From contig DGTQ01000025.1 in the NCBI GenBank assembly GCA_002394365.1, positions 4,113 to 68,112 of the forward strand: 64,000 nucleotides of DNA, written 5' to 3'. The DNA comes from Prevotellaceae bacterium UBA4332 (GTDB lineage: Bacteria; Bacteroidota; Bacteroidia; Bacteroidales; Bacteroidaceae). A program made the translations under genes and the position numbers. This document shows, one piece after another, positions 41,950 to 49,267 of the stretch (the first letter of the stretch is position 1; each line of letters starts with the position of its first letter). A model generated the notes under the pieces. That model had not been told where the DNA came from and did no database searches. It saw nothing but the letters and a program-made list of their open reading frames with translations.

Positions 41950-43149
41950 TTATTTCTTAACCCTTTTCTTCAAAAGTCCCTTATAGTTCTGTGGGTCAGC
42001 AATCTTGATGCCGTCGAGGGTGTAGTATTCTACGTTCTTAGCCTCTGCCGAAGCCTCCACAACCTCCACAGCAGTAGGTTTATTACCACGAGTCTTGAGC
42101 TGTTCCTCAGTAAGGGTTGCGCCACCAAATTTTGTAACGGTGCTCTCTACCAGGTCTGGAGCGTAAACAGCTACGTCGCTATATGCTGTTGAAGGGTTGA
42201 AATGCGACTCCGTACCCTTTGCCAAATCTACATCTGCAGCACCCAGGCTGTTTACCAGTTTGAAGTGGTGTGCCTCCTTAGCCTTCTCGTTAGGATATTT
42301 CCAGATGTGAGACTTTGCTGCATCGCTGACAAAAGCATTGTTCTCTGCATAAATCTTAGACATGTAGCCTACGCCAAAACAATACTGCGTTACAGAGCTT
42401 GAATAGAGACAGTTGGCAACATGCACCTTGCCGAAGCGCACGCGTGGCATACGCTCTACGCATCCCTCTGCCCACCAACAGTTGCTAAATGTAACACGCA
42501 TATGGCCGTTGTCGCTCGACATGCCATCGTTGTTACCTATAAGGTTAGAGAAACGGTGGTCGGCAGCCTCCTCCTTACCTGTGCTTTGCGGTGGCAGGTT
42601 ATAGCCAAACTTACACCATGTAAAGGTTATGCAGTCTGAACCCTCTACTATGTCTATGTTGCCGTCCATGCCGTCGTAGAACTCGCAGTGGTCTATCCAG
42701 AAGTTGCTGCAGCTCTCAAGACAAAGGCAGTCGTAACCACCTACGTCAAATGCACCACCACAACTGAATACCACGTTACGGAAAATCACATTCTTGGCAT
42801 CCTGGAAATACAACACACCACTATTGTTGTATTCCTTCTTTGTATTCTTAGGGTTTACCAGTTTTGAGCCTGGCAGACCGTAAATAGTCAAATTGCCGTT
42901 CTTCACATACAGCCTCTTCTCCATCGTTATCTCACCACTGATATATATGGTGCGTGCGCCACTCGTATTGAGTGCTTTCTGCAAATCGGCAAAAGTTGTT
43001 ACGGTAATCTCGTTCTTGTCCTGACTACCAGTTGTCTTTCCCACAGCAGCCCAGCCGATAACGTTGTTGGCATCATGTTCCGACAAATCAGCTGCTTTCA
43101 TTGGCATAATAGCTGCCAATGCCAGCATAAGAGTAAAAATTTTCTTCAT
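41950..43149 (-). CDS. Pectate lyase, polysaccharide lyase family 1
   Basis: A 399-aa exported lyase that cleaves polygalacturonan by beta-elimination. The signal peptide is KKIFTLMLALAAIMPMKAA. The PL1 core shows FWIDHCEFYDGMDGNIDIVE, the site of the calcium-binding Asp, and the Arg in ERMPRVRFGKVHVANC. The C-terminus (YYTLDGIKIADPQNYKGLL and a basic end) resembles a worn T9SS sorting domain. Its own promoter lies upstream. It joins the GH28 and GH105 genes at 55-61 kb as pectin-degrading functions. Confidence 0.93.
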   Translation of the reverse strand: MKKIFTLMLALAAIMPMKAADLSEHDANNVIGWAAVGKTTGSQDKNEITVTTFADLQKALNTSGARTIYISGEITMEKRLYVKNGNLTIYGLPGSKLVNPKNTKKEYNNSGVLYFQDAKNVIFRNVVFSCGGAFDVGGYDCLCLESCSNFWIDHCEFYDGMDGNIDIVEGSDCITFTWCKFGYNLPPQSTGKEEAADHRFSNLIGNNDGMSSDNGHMRVTFSNCWWAEGCVERMPRVRFGKVHVANCLYSSSVTQYCFGVGYMSKIYAENNAFVSDAAKSHIWKYPNEKAKEAHHFKLVNSLGAADVDLAKGTESHFNPSTAYSDVAVYAPDLVESTVTKFGGATLTEEQLKTRGNKPTAVEVVEASAEAKNVEYYTLDGIKIADPQNYKGLLKKRVKK

Positions 43150-43207
43150 GTTGTAGTATTGTGTTTATTAAAATGATTGTAATTATTAGTTTTTGTTCTG
43201 TGTGCAA

Positions 43208-43215
43208 AATTACGC
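43208..43215 (-). promoter_or_regulatory. -7 box of the pectate lyase gene
   Basis: TAATTTTG on the minus strand, about 60 nt before ATG 43149; the -33 region is weak. Position is approximate within a few bases. Confidence 0.55.
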
Positions 43216-43248
43216 ATTATTTTTTATTTATTCCATTGAAAAGCAGAA

Positions 43249-43280
43249 AAATTTGCATATTCCGTCGAAAAGAGCTACAT
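43249..43280 (+). promoter_or_regulatory. Promoter of the AlkZ-related gene
   Basis: TTTG, a 20-bp spacer and TACATTTG just before a leader of about 33 nt. It is divergent from the pectate lyase promoter. Confidence 0.7.
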
Positions 43281-43313
43281 TTGTAAGATTTTTGTAGATT
43301 CTAACCTCTAAAA

Positions 43314-43979
43314 ATGCTAAACAAAAAAGAAATATATTCCGCAGCAGGTCTAACAGAGTTTATTCAGGAGATAGGTTTTCTGCCACTCTTGCAAAGTGGC
43401 ATCCCTGGCTATTCTGCCGAAGATTGCGTAACGGAGGACTGTCGCTACGTTGTCTTTCCCGATGGCGGATGGGACTGGCCTTTGTGGAAATGGAAAGGTT
43501 CCATCGTCACGGAAGGCAGCTGCGTATATGGCAAGTTCTTCAACAAGAAGGCTGGCTTCGTCAGTCGTGAGTGGTGGGACGACTTCTTCAACTATCGCAG
43601 AAGCAAGAACCCTGTGCCTGCTCAAGACACCATAGAGGGCACCATTCTCACCACGCTCAACGAGTGTGGCAGTCTTATCACCCGCGAACTGCGCAAGGCA
43701 TGCGGTTTCGACGGACCTAAGCTGCGCAGCAAGTTTGACAGCTACGTCACCCGTCTGCAGATGGGGTGCCACATCATCACAGAGGACTTTGTATATCCTA
43801 CCGACAAGCACGGCAAGGAATACGGATGGGGCTGGTCGCTACTCACCACTCCCGAACAACTTCTCGGCACTACCCTGCCCCAACGCACACCTTCCGAGTC
43901 CTATCAACGCATAAAGGAACATTTCCACCATATCCTCCCCAATGCCACCGACAAGCAGATAGAGAGGCTGATTGGGTAA
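43314..43979 (+). CDS. AlkZ-related winged-helix protein
   Basis: A 221-aa protein rich in Trp. Residues 20-90 (GIPGYSAEDCVTEDCRYVVF, WDWPLWKWKGSIV) and a helix-turn-helix-like part (TILTTLNECGSLITRELRKA, then RSKFDSYVTRLQMG) resemble the C-terminal winged helices of the YcaQ/AlkZ DNA glycosylase family, in the short AlkZ-related form. Glycosylase activity is doubtful because the full domain is absent. It could bind DNA. ATG 43314. Confidence 0.65.
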   Translation: MLNKKEIYSAAGLTEFIQEIGFLPLLQSGIPGYSAEDCVTEDCRYVVFPDGGWDWPLWKWKGSIVTEGSCVYGKFFNKKAGFVSREWWDDFFNYRRSKNPVPAQDTIEGTILTTLNECGSLITRELRKACGFDGPKLRSKFDSYVTRLQMGCHIITEDFVYPTDKHGKEYGWGWSLLTTPEQLLGTTLPQRTPSESYQRIKEHFHHILPNATDKQIERLIG

Positions 43980-44048
43980 AGACCAGTTCACAATTCACAG
44001 TTAAAACCTCAAACCGTCTTTAAGACTACGAAAACTTAAAAAGAACGT

Positions 44049-45227
44049 ATGAAAATAGAAAAGCTAACACTACTGACACTTCTCCTCTTTACTTACATAA
44101 GCAAAGCTGAGGAGCAATCTAGGTTCAACAATTCCCCCCTTTGGGGGGACAATAGGGGGGTCTCCCTCTCCTTGCACAACGGCAACATGGAGATGAACGT
44201 CATAAACTATGGCGCACGCATACAAACCCTGAAGTTCGCTGGACAAGACATGGTGCTCGGCTTTGATACCCTCGACCATTACACCAAGAAGAAGCAAAAC
44301 TTTGGTGCCACAGTAGGACGCTACATCGGGCGCATCATAGGAGGCAAGCTGCCGTACTGCTATCTTAACGAAACGCCTACGGCTACGAAGCTACGAAACG
44401 GAGCTAAAGCTCCTACGAAAAAATCTTCCCCATGCAGGGGGGATAAGAGGGGGGCTCTTCAGCTACAAGTTGGCTCTAACGGCGACTGCTCTCACGGAGG
44501 CACACCAGGCTTCTCTCAGCAATACTGGACAATCACTTCCCACAACGACAGTACCTGCACCCTGCGCTATGTCTCTCCAGACGGCGAGAACGGGTTTCCT
44601 GGCGAGCTGACCCTCGACGTAACCTATACCCTGCAGCACGATGCGCTGCGCATAGACTACAGCGCTACTACCACGAAACCTACCGTGCTCAACCCCTCGA
44701 ACCACTCTTTCTTCAATCTCTCTGCCAACCTCGGCGAGGCTATTCATGACGAACTGCTTTGGATAAACAGCGACAGCACGGCACTCTATAACAGCAAAAA
44801 ACAAGTTACGGGACAACTGGCAAGCGTGACAGGTACGCCATTCGACTTCCGCAAACCCACCCTCATAGGCGAGCGCATCAATGCCGATAACGAACAACTC
44901 AAGATTACCAAGGGCTACGACCATTGCTATAAGCTCAACAACACAGGTGGCCTGCGCACCCCTGTGGCTCGTCTCTCCGACCTATCAACAGGCATATCCA
45001 TGGAAGTATTCACCACCGAGCCTGCCATGCAAATCTACACAGCCAACAGCCATAACGGTTCTCTCGTGGGCAAGGGAGGCATAGCATACACAAAGCAAAA
45101 CGCCATCTGCTTTGAGACCATGCACTTTCCCGATTCACCCAACAACCCACAGTGGCCTTCCACACTGCTATTGCCAGGCGACACCTTCCGTAGCACTACC
45201 ATCTATCGTTTTTGCCTCACGGAATAA
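44049..45227 (+). CDS. galM: Aldose 1-epimerase with two repeat inserts
   Basis: GalM interconverts sugar anomers. The 392-aa protein begins with a likely signal peptide (KIEKLTLLTLLLFTYISKAE). Family motifs are NYGARIQTLKFAGQDMVLGF, the catalytic His in NPSNHSFFNLS, and GYDHCYKLNN. Two inserts coded by repeats are seen. NNSPLWGDNRGVS comes from a CCCC/GGGG unit at 44137-44165. About 35 residues (TATKLRNGAKAPTKKSSPCR and on) at 44388-44462 separate the substrate-loop segment from its expected HGG (CSHGGTPG). The product may still fold if both lie in surface loops. Confidence 0.9.
   Translation: MKIEKLTLLTLLLFTYISKAEEQSRFNNSPLWGDNRGVSLSLHNGNMEMNVINYGARIQTLKFAGQDMVLGFDTLDHYTKKKQNFGATVGRYIGRIIGGKLPYCYLNETPTATKLRNGAKAPTKKSSPCRGDKRGALQLQVGSNGDCSHGGTPGFSQQYWTITSHNDSTCTLRYVSPDGENGFPGELTLDVTYTLQHDALRIDYSATTTKPTVLNPSNHSFFNLSANLGEAIHDELLWINSDSTALYNSKKQVTGQLASVTGTPFDFRKPTLIGERINADNEQLKITKGYDHCYKLNNTGGLRTPVARLSDLSTGISMEVFTTEPAMQIYTANSHNGSLVGKGGIAYTKQNAICFETMHFPDSPNNPQWPSTLLLPGDTFRSTTIYRFCLTE
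44388..44462. repeat. Repeat insert inside galM
   Basis: CTACGGCTACGAAGCTACG, then CGGAGCTAAAGCTCCTACG (a small palindrome around GGAGCTAAAGCTCC), then CCCCATGCAGGGGGGATAAG and AGGGGGGCTC. It is unlike the surrounding coding sequence and resembles the intergenic CCCC/GGGG family at its end. Confidence 0.75.
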
Positions 45228-45239
45228 GGCTCTGCGGTA

Positions 45240-45336
45240 GCTTAGCACCCACGTCTGGTTGCTTAGCGCCCGCGTCCGGTTGCTTAGCGCCCGCGTCCGG
45301 TTACTTAGCACCCGCATCTGCTTGCTAAGCATCCGC
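45240..45336. repeat. 21-bp array, family A, about 4.6 units
   Basis: Units start at 45240, 45261, 45282, 45303 and, partial, 45324. Units 2 and 3 are identical; the core is GCTTAGCGCCCGCGTCCGG. The array lies between the convergent galM and C10 peptidase genes. Confidence 0.95.
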
Positions 45337-45352
45337 AAAAGAGGGGAAAATA

Positions 45353-46177
45353 CTAATCTTTTAACTTATAAAGACAGAGGTTTGCCAAGCGGTAAACCTC
45401 TATTTTTTTACCCCTCCCTGACCTCCCCCAAGGGAAGGAGTTTTGTTCTCCCCCTTGGGGGGAGTTAGAGGGGGTCGCAGTCTTGGGCTGTATCTTCAGG
45501 ACAGCTGTCTGCGAGTAAGAGGAGCAAACTTCATCAAGCGTGTAGTAGCCATCGCGAACTGGGGACCACGCCATGTTAAAGTGGAACTTGCCGTCCTTGT
45601 ATCCGTCACACACGAACTGATGCTGATACGTATCATTAAAGAAATAGCCCGAATAGAGAACGGGGCGACCAGCAGCGAGCTCGTTGTAAATCATATCCTC
45701 CCAGTCAGCATCGCTATAGTCAAAGCGATAGAGTTCGCCACTCGTCTCCTGATAGCCAAAGTCGCTTGCGAAGGCAGCGGCTGCGTCCATGGCATAGGCT
45801 GCAGAAGAACCTATGCCATACTCCATATTCACCGCCTTGCCACAGTCTGCCATGAGTTTCGCAACTGCCTGCTTCTGCTCATCTGTCTCAGAGCCTGTAT
45901 AGGTGAGGCACATGTTTTGCCAGTCGTAACCCTCAGCAGGACACTTATGGAAGAACATTATCTGTGCCATTGCAGTGGCTACGCAACCCGTCTGGCAGTG
46001 CACCCCGCTCTTGACGGGACATTGCAGATTGTATGGCGAACCCTGTCCCCACGTTGTCTGGAGCATGGGAGGAATTTCCTGCCTTGCAAGCGTAGCTTCG
46101 CGTCCGATTACTGCACGTTGGCAGTAGCCACTAAGCGCTACTGCCAACGTTATAATTAATATGAATAGTCTTTTCAC
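45353..46177 (-). CDS. C10-family cysteine peptidase (streptopain-like)
   Basis: A 274-aa exported protease with a signal peptide (RLFILIITLAVALSGYCQ). The catalytic Cys is in HCQTGCVATAMAQ and the His in YQHQFVCDGY, followed by FHFNMAWS, as in SpeB/interpain. A normal C10 propeptide is nearly absent; the short segment AVIGREATLARQE comes from a CGTAGC-type repeat (46083-46112), and the last 40 residues (SNSPQGGEQNSFPWGRSGRG and on) from CCCC/GGGG repeats at 45411-45477. Last gene of the SusCD operon; it may be shortened or self-processing in an unusual way. Confidence 0.88.
   Translation of the reverse strand: MKRLFILIITLAVALSGYCQRAVIGREATLARQEIPPMLQTTWGQGSPYNLQCPVKSGVHCQTGCVATAMAQIMFFHKCPAEGYDWQNMCLTYTGSETDEQKQAVAKLMADCGKAVNMEYGIGSSAAYAMDAAAAFASDFGYQETSGELYRFDYSDADWEDMIYNELAAGRPVLYSGYFFNDTYQHQFVCDGYKDGKFHFNMAWSPVRDGYYTLDEVCSSYSQTAVLKIQPKTATPSNSPQGGEQNSFPWGRSGRGKKIEVYRLANLCLYKLKD
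45411..45477. repeat. CCCC/GGGG palindromic repeat in the C10 peptidase 3' end
   Basis: CCCCTCCCTGACCTCCCCCA, then CTCCCCCTTGGGGGGAGTTA and GAGGGGGTC. It contains the common unit CTCCCCCTTGGGGGGAG and the GTTAGAGGGGGTC end. Confidence 0.85.
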
Positions 46178-46206
46178 TTTATCTTATAAAAAGATTGTGC
46201 ATTTGC

Positions 46207-47781
46207 TTACTTTATAATCTTCTTCACGCCATCAGCTGTCTTGACAATGTTGAGACCCTTCTGGGGAGCAGCTGTCTCCATGCCGTCGATGCTGTAGTAC
46301 TTAGCCTCGCCAGCCTGAGCTGCCTTCACCTCCTGAACAGCGGAAGGACTCATTTCCTGGAACATAGTTACTACGTCAGCGCCATCAGTTGAAACCAAAG
46401 CGACATACTGATCATTAAACTGTGCTGCATCCAATATGGTCATTGACTCTGAACCCTTTGCAGTACCATCGGAAGTCTTGAAGTGATATACAGCAGCATT
46501 TGTACCTACATGTGTCTCCTCACCTGTAACCACCATGCCATTAGTGAAAGACTCGTCCTCTGCTTCATTTACCCATGAGTAATTAACTGAACTTGTCATA
46601 GGAGAGATTGAAGCTAAGAATGAAGCATGATTGTACTTGTTTTCTTCTCCAGCACTCTTAGAAGACTTTGAGTTGTCCAATGGGAACTGACCGGAGAACG
46701 TGCCACCAAGGATAATATTGGTACCAGACATCTCGCCAAAGAGATTGTACTGTGTATATTCCTTGTCCTGTGGCGCTGCATGATATACAAGCGACATGTG
46801 CTCAATATCTGAAGTCATAGACATTACCAAAGCATGTTCATTCAGACCGCCGCCCTGCACATCGAATGAGAAATCTTTTGGAGTCTGCCCAGGGACTGTG
46901 AGCGTCTCTTTACCCCAGCCTATGAATGCAACACCTACCATGCCGTTCATGATAACGAAACTGAAAGCCTCAGGACCACACTGCAAACCATCATCCAACA
47001 TGTCTGCGTCTGTGGTAGCCATTACATTTGCCATGCTTGTGGGTTGCGTAAGGTCTGCTCTGCTTAACGAAAACACACCAGCTCCAGGAATATCACCAAA
47101 ATAAGATGTTTCAAAAGTGTCAAAGTCTAACATCGTGACATATCTGCCTTCCCAACCAAGGCTCTCTACTGCACCATTGTAGGAACAAGACACATAAACT
47201 TTATTGTTATCAACAACAATCTTATTGGGATTTACACGTGCTTCACCATAATAGCCAGATTCTGGACCTGCAGGATTAACTTGTTGCGTAGCGAGGATTT
47301 TACCATCAGAATCAATCTTTACAACATAGCCAGAGAAACCTGTTATGACGGTCTCTTCCCACATCTCGTCATACTTCGTAGGATTGGAGATGATCTTAGA
47401 GTTGCCGTCAGTGCCGATGAACTCTGTAGCCTCACCTTTTACGGTACCAGCTACATAGAGGTTTCCATCAGTGTCAACAGTCATAGCTCTCACATCGTTC
47501 TTACCATTGAAACTGATAGCCCATATCTCATCACCAGATTTATCATACTTAACAACACAGGTAGAGGTCGTTGCAGCGTTTATCACTTTTTCTGCAAATG
47601 TAAAATCCTGATTGACAGCACTGCTGACATACACAGAACCATCACCTGCCACTGTTGTGTAAACACTACCAGCATCTGATGCAGAAGCTACAGGTGTAAA
47701 CTTCTTAACCACCCAAGAATCCTCGGAAAAAACATTCATAGCGCATACTACCGCTACTAACGTAAGTAAAGTCTTTTTCAT
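46207..47781 (-). CDS. SBBP/beta-propeller exported protein, T9SS-like C-terminus
   Basis: A 524-aa exported protein. The signal peptide is KKTLLTLVAVVCAMNVFSE. Repeats such as VKYDKSGDEIWAISFNG and VDTDGNLYVAGTVKG are of the SBBP beta-propeller type. The C-terminus (KYYSIDGMETAAPQKGLNIV, then a Lys-rich end) is like a T9SS type A sorting signal, so it is probably attached to the surface. It lies between SusD and the C10 peptidase and may bind the peptide substrate; that role is inferred. Confidence 0.78.
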   Translation of the reverse strand: MKKTLLTLVAVVCAMNVFSEDSWVVKKFTPVASASDAGSVYTTVAGDGSVYVSSAVNQDFTFAEKVINAATTSTCVVKYDKSGDEIWAISFNGKNDVRAMTVDTDGNLYVAGTVKGEATEFIGTDGNSKIISNPTKYDEMWEETVITGFSGYVVKIDSDGKILATQQVNPAGPESGYYGEARVNPNKIVVDNNKVYVSCSYNGAVESLGWEGRYVTMLDFDTFETSYFGDIPGAGVFSLSRADLTQPTSMANVMATTDADMLDDGLQCGPEAFSFVIMNGMVGVAFIGWGKETLTVPGQTPKDFSFDVQGGGLNEHALVMSMTSDIEHMSLVYHAAPQDKEYTQYNLFGEMSGTNIILGGTFSGQFPLDNSKSSKSAGEENKYNHASFLASISPMTSSVNYSWVNEAEDESFTNGMVVTGEETHVGTNAAVYHFKTSDGTAKGSESMTILDAAQFNDQYVALVSTDGADVVTMFQEMSPSAVQEVKAAQAGEAKYYSIDGMETAAPQKGLNIVKTADGVKKIIK

Positions 47782-47846
47782 AATGTTGAGTTTTTTTGTT
47801 AATAAATAGGATAATTATATATGTTTTTTTTTCTCTCTATGATCTG

Positions 47847-49220
47847 TTATTCATCCCATATCACTATCTCTGGGTTAGCCTCCACAGCCTCCGGTGGAAA
47901 TTTCATGGTGTATTTCTCTGGAGTGAGCGTATATGTTACTCCCGAATATGTACGAGTGAGTTGTGGCTGCGTAGTGCGACGCAGGTCGTACCAACGGTGT
48001 CCCTCGAAGGCGAGTTCACGAAAACGCTCGTCGTATATCTCCTGCAGGAGCTCAGACTGCGTCATAGGCGTCATGAGTTCTTGGGCTGTGGTGAGGGCTG
48101 TACTGTTAAGACGCTTATTGAGCAGGGGCAGCAGTTGTGCAATAGCTTCTGCTGTCTTACCCTGGTTGGCGAGCGCCTCTGCTGCTGTGAGATAAGCCTC
48201 TGCAGAACGGAAGGAACTATAGCCACCCGACTTTAGGAGCGCGGGTATGCTGGAGCTTATGTCGTAATATTTTTTCTTGCGCTGGTCGCCTGTGCGATAC
48301 TTGCTGATAAGGTCGGCTCCTACCTGATTGACAACGGTTGACATATTGGTGCTGAAATGTTCGAGCGCCACGATGTTCTCTACAGACTCTGCATCGTTAG
48401 GCAGTTTTGCCGTAGTGCTGTTGAGGTCTTCCAAGTCGCCAAAGCTGTTGATTACCACCTGTGCTGCTTCGTACGCCTTTTGCCACTCTCCCATGTAGAG
48501 ATATGTACGCGCGCGGAGGGCAGAAACCGAAGCTACGTTGAAACGATAATTGTAGCCCTTCTCCCATTTCTCCTGCTTCATATACTTAGCCGCCTCATCA
48601 AGGTCGCTTATAACCTGCTGATACACAGCTTCTACACTGCTGCTGCGAGGCATGGCGTTTACGTCTGCAGCCAGCATGATGGGCACACCACGTGTAGTAG
48701 AAGGGGTGCAGTGGGTATATGGCTGGGCAAAGAGGTTTACGAGCAGGAAGTGACAATAGGCACGCATCATGTATGCCTCGCCTATCAGCTGGCTGATAGC
48801 ATCGGAAGAGCCGTTCTTTATCTCGCCTCTGTGCTCAAGGATGTAGTTGGCAATGTATATGTTATGGTAATACGTGCGCCAGGAGAAGTAGGTGGTGGTA
48901 GGTGAAGGGTCTTCATCCTTCCACAACCACAGGTCGAGGTAGGCATCACGGTCCTCATAGCTGGTTCTTGAGTTTATCCTTACCTCGTCAGTCCTTATGG
49001 TGGTCATGTAGCGGTCTGACGTGAAGTTGTTATACTCATAGCCCAAGAGAGCTCTGTATTCATCAAACGTAGAGGGGATTACCTTACCCGTTGGCGTTAT
49101 ATCGAGGAAATCATCGCAGGAAGTGAACGTTAACGCCAATATAATGAAGAATGAAGAATGAAGTTCCGAGCTTGCTCGCCTGAGCACCAACTGGAGCGCA
49201 TGAATGAAGAATCTTTTCAT
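47847..49220 (-). CDS. SusD/RagB-family nutrient-binding lipoprotein with odd signal peptide
   Basis: A 457-aa surface lipoprotein that caps the SusC barrel and binds substrate. The lipobox ends TFTSC followed by DDFLDITPTG. The SusD core has TPR-like helices; FRELAFEGHRWYDLRR is the family C-terminal signature. The first 25 residues are unusual: after MKRFFI come HALQLVLRRASSELHSS, coded by a palindromic repeat (49142-49199), and only then the hydrophobic core FFIILALTF. A start inside the hydrophobic part would be too short, so ATG 49220 is kept. Confidence 0.92.
   Translation of the reverse strand: MKRFFIHALQLVLRRASSELHSSFFIILALTFTSCDDFLDITPTGKVIPSTFDEYRALLGYEYNNFTSDRYMTTIRTDEVRINSRTSYEDRDAYLDLWLWKDEDPSPTTTYFSWRTYYHNIYIANYILEHRGEIKNGSSDAISQLIGEAYMMRAYCHFLLVNLFAQPYTHCTPSTTRGVPIMLAADVNAMPRSSSVEAVYQQVISDLDEAAKYMKQEKWEKGYNYRFNVASVSALRARTYLYMGEWQKAYEAAQVVINSFGDLEDLNSTTAKLPNDAESVENIVALEHFSTNMSTVVNQVGADLISKYRTGDQRKKKYYDISSSIPALLKSGGYSSFRSAEAYLTAAEALANQGKTAEAIAQLLPLLNKRLNSTALTTAQELMTPMTQSELLQEIYDERFRELAFEGHRWYDLRRTTQPQLTRTYSGVTYTLTPEKYTMKFPPEAVEANPEIVIWDE
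49142..49199. repeat. Palindromic repeat in the susD signal peptide
   Basis: On the minus strand GCGCTCCAGTTGGTGCTCAG then GCGAGCAAGCTCGGAAC, followed by 7-bp CATTCTT units. The 36-bp intergenic copies at 60921 and 61836 contain GCGCTCCAGTAGGTGCTCAG. Confidence 0.82.
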
Positions 49221-49264
49221 TATACTTTATACCTTATACTTTATACCTTATATACTTTATACTT
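49221..49264. repeat. 7-bp repeats between susC and susD
   Basis: About six units of TATACTT/TATACCT fill the gap from the SusC stop to the SusD start. Confidence 0.85.
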
Positions 49265-49267
49265 TAA

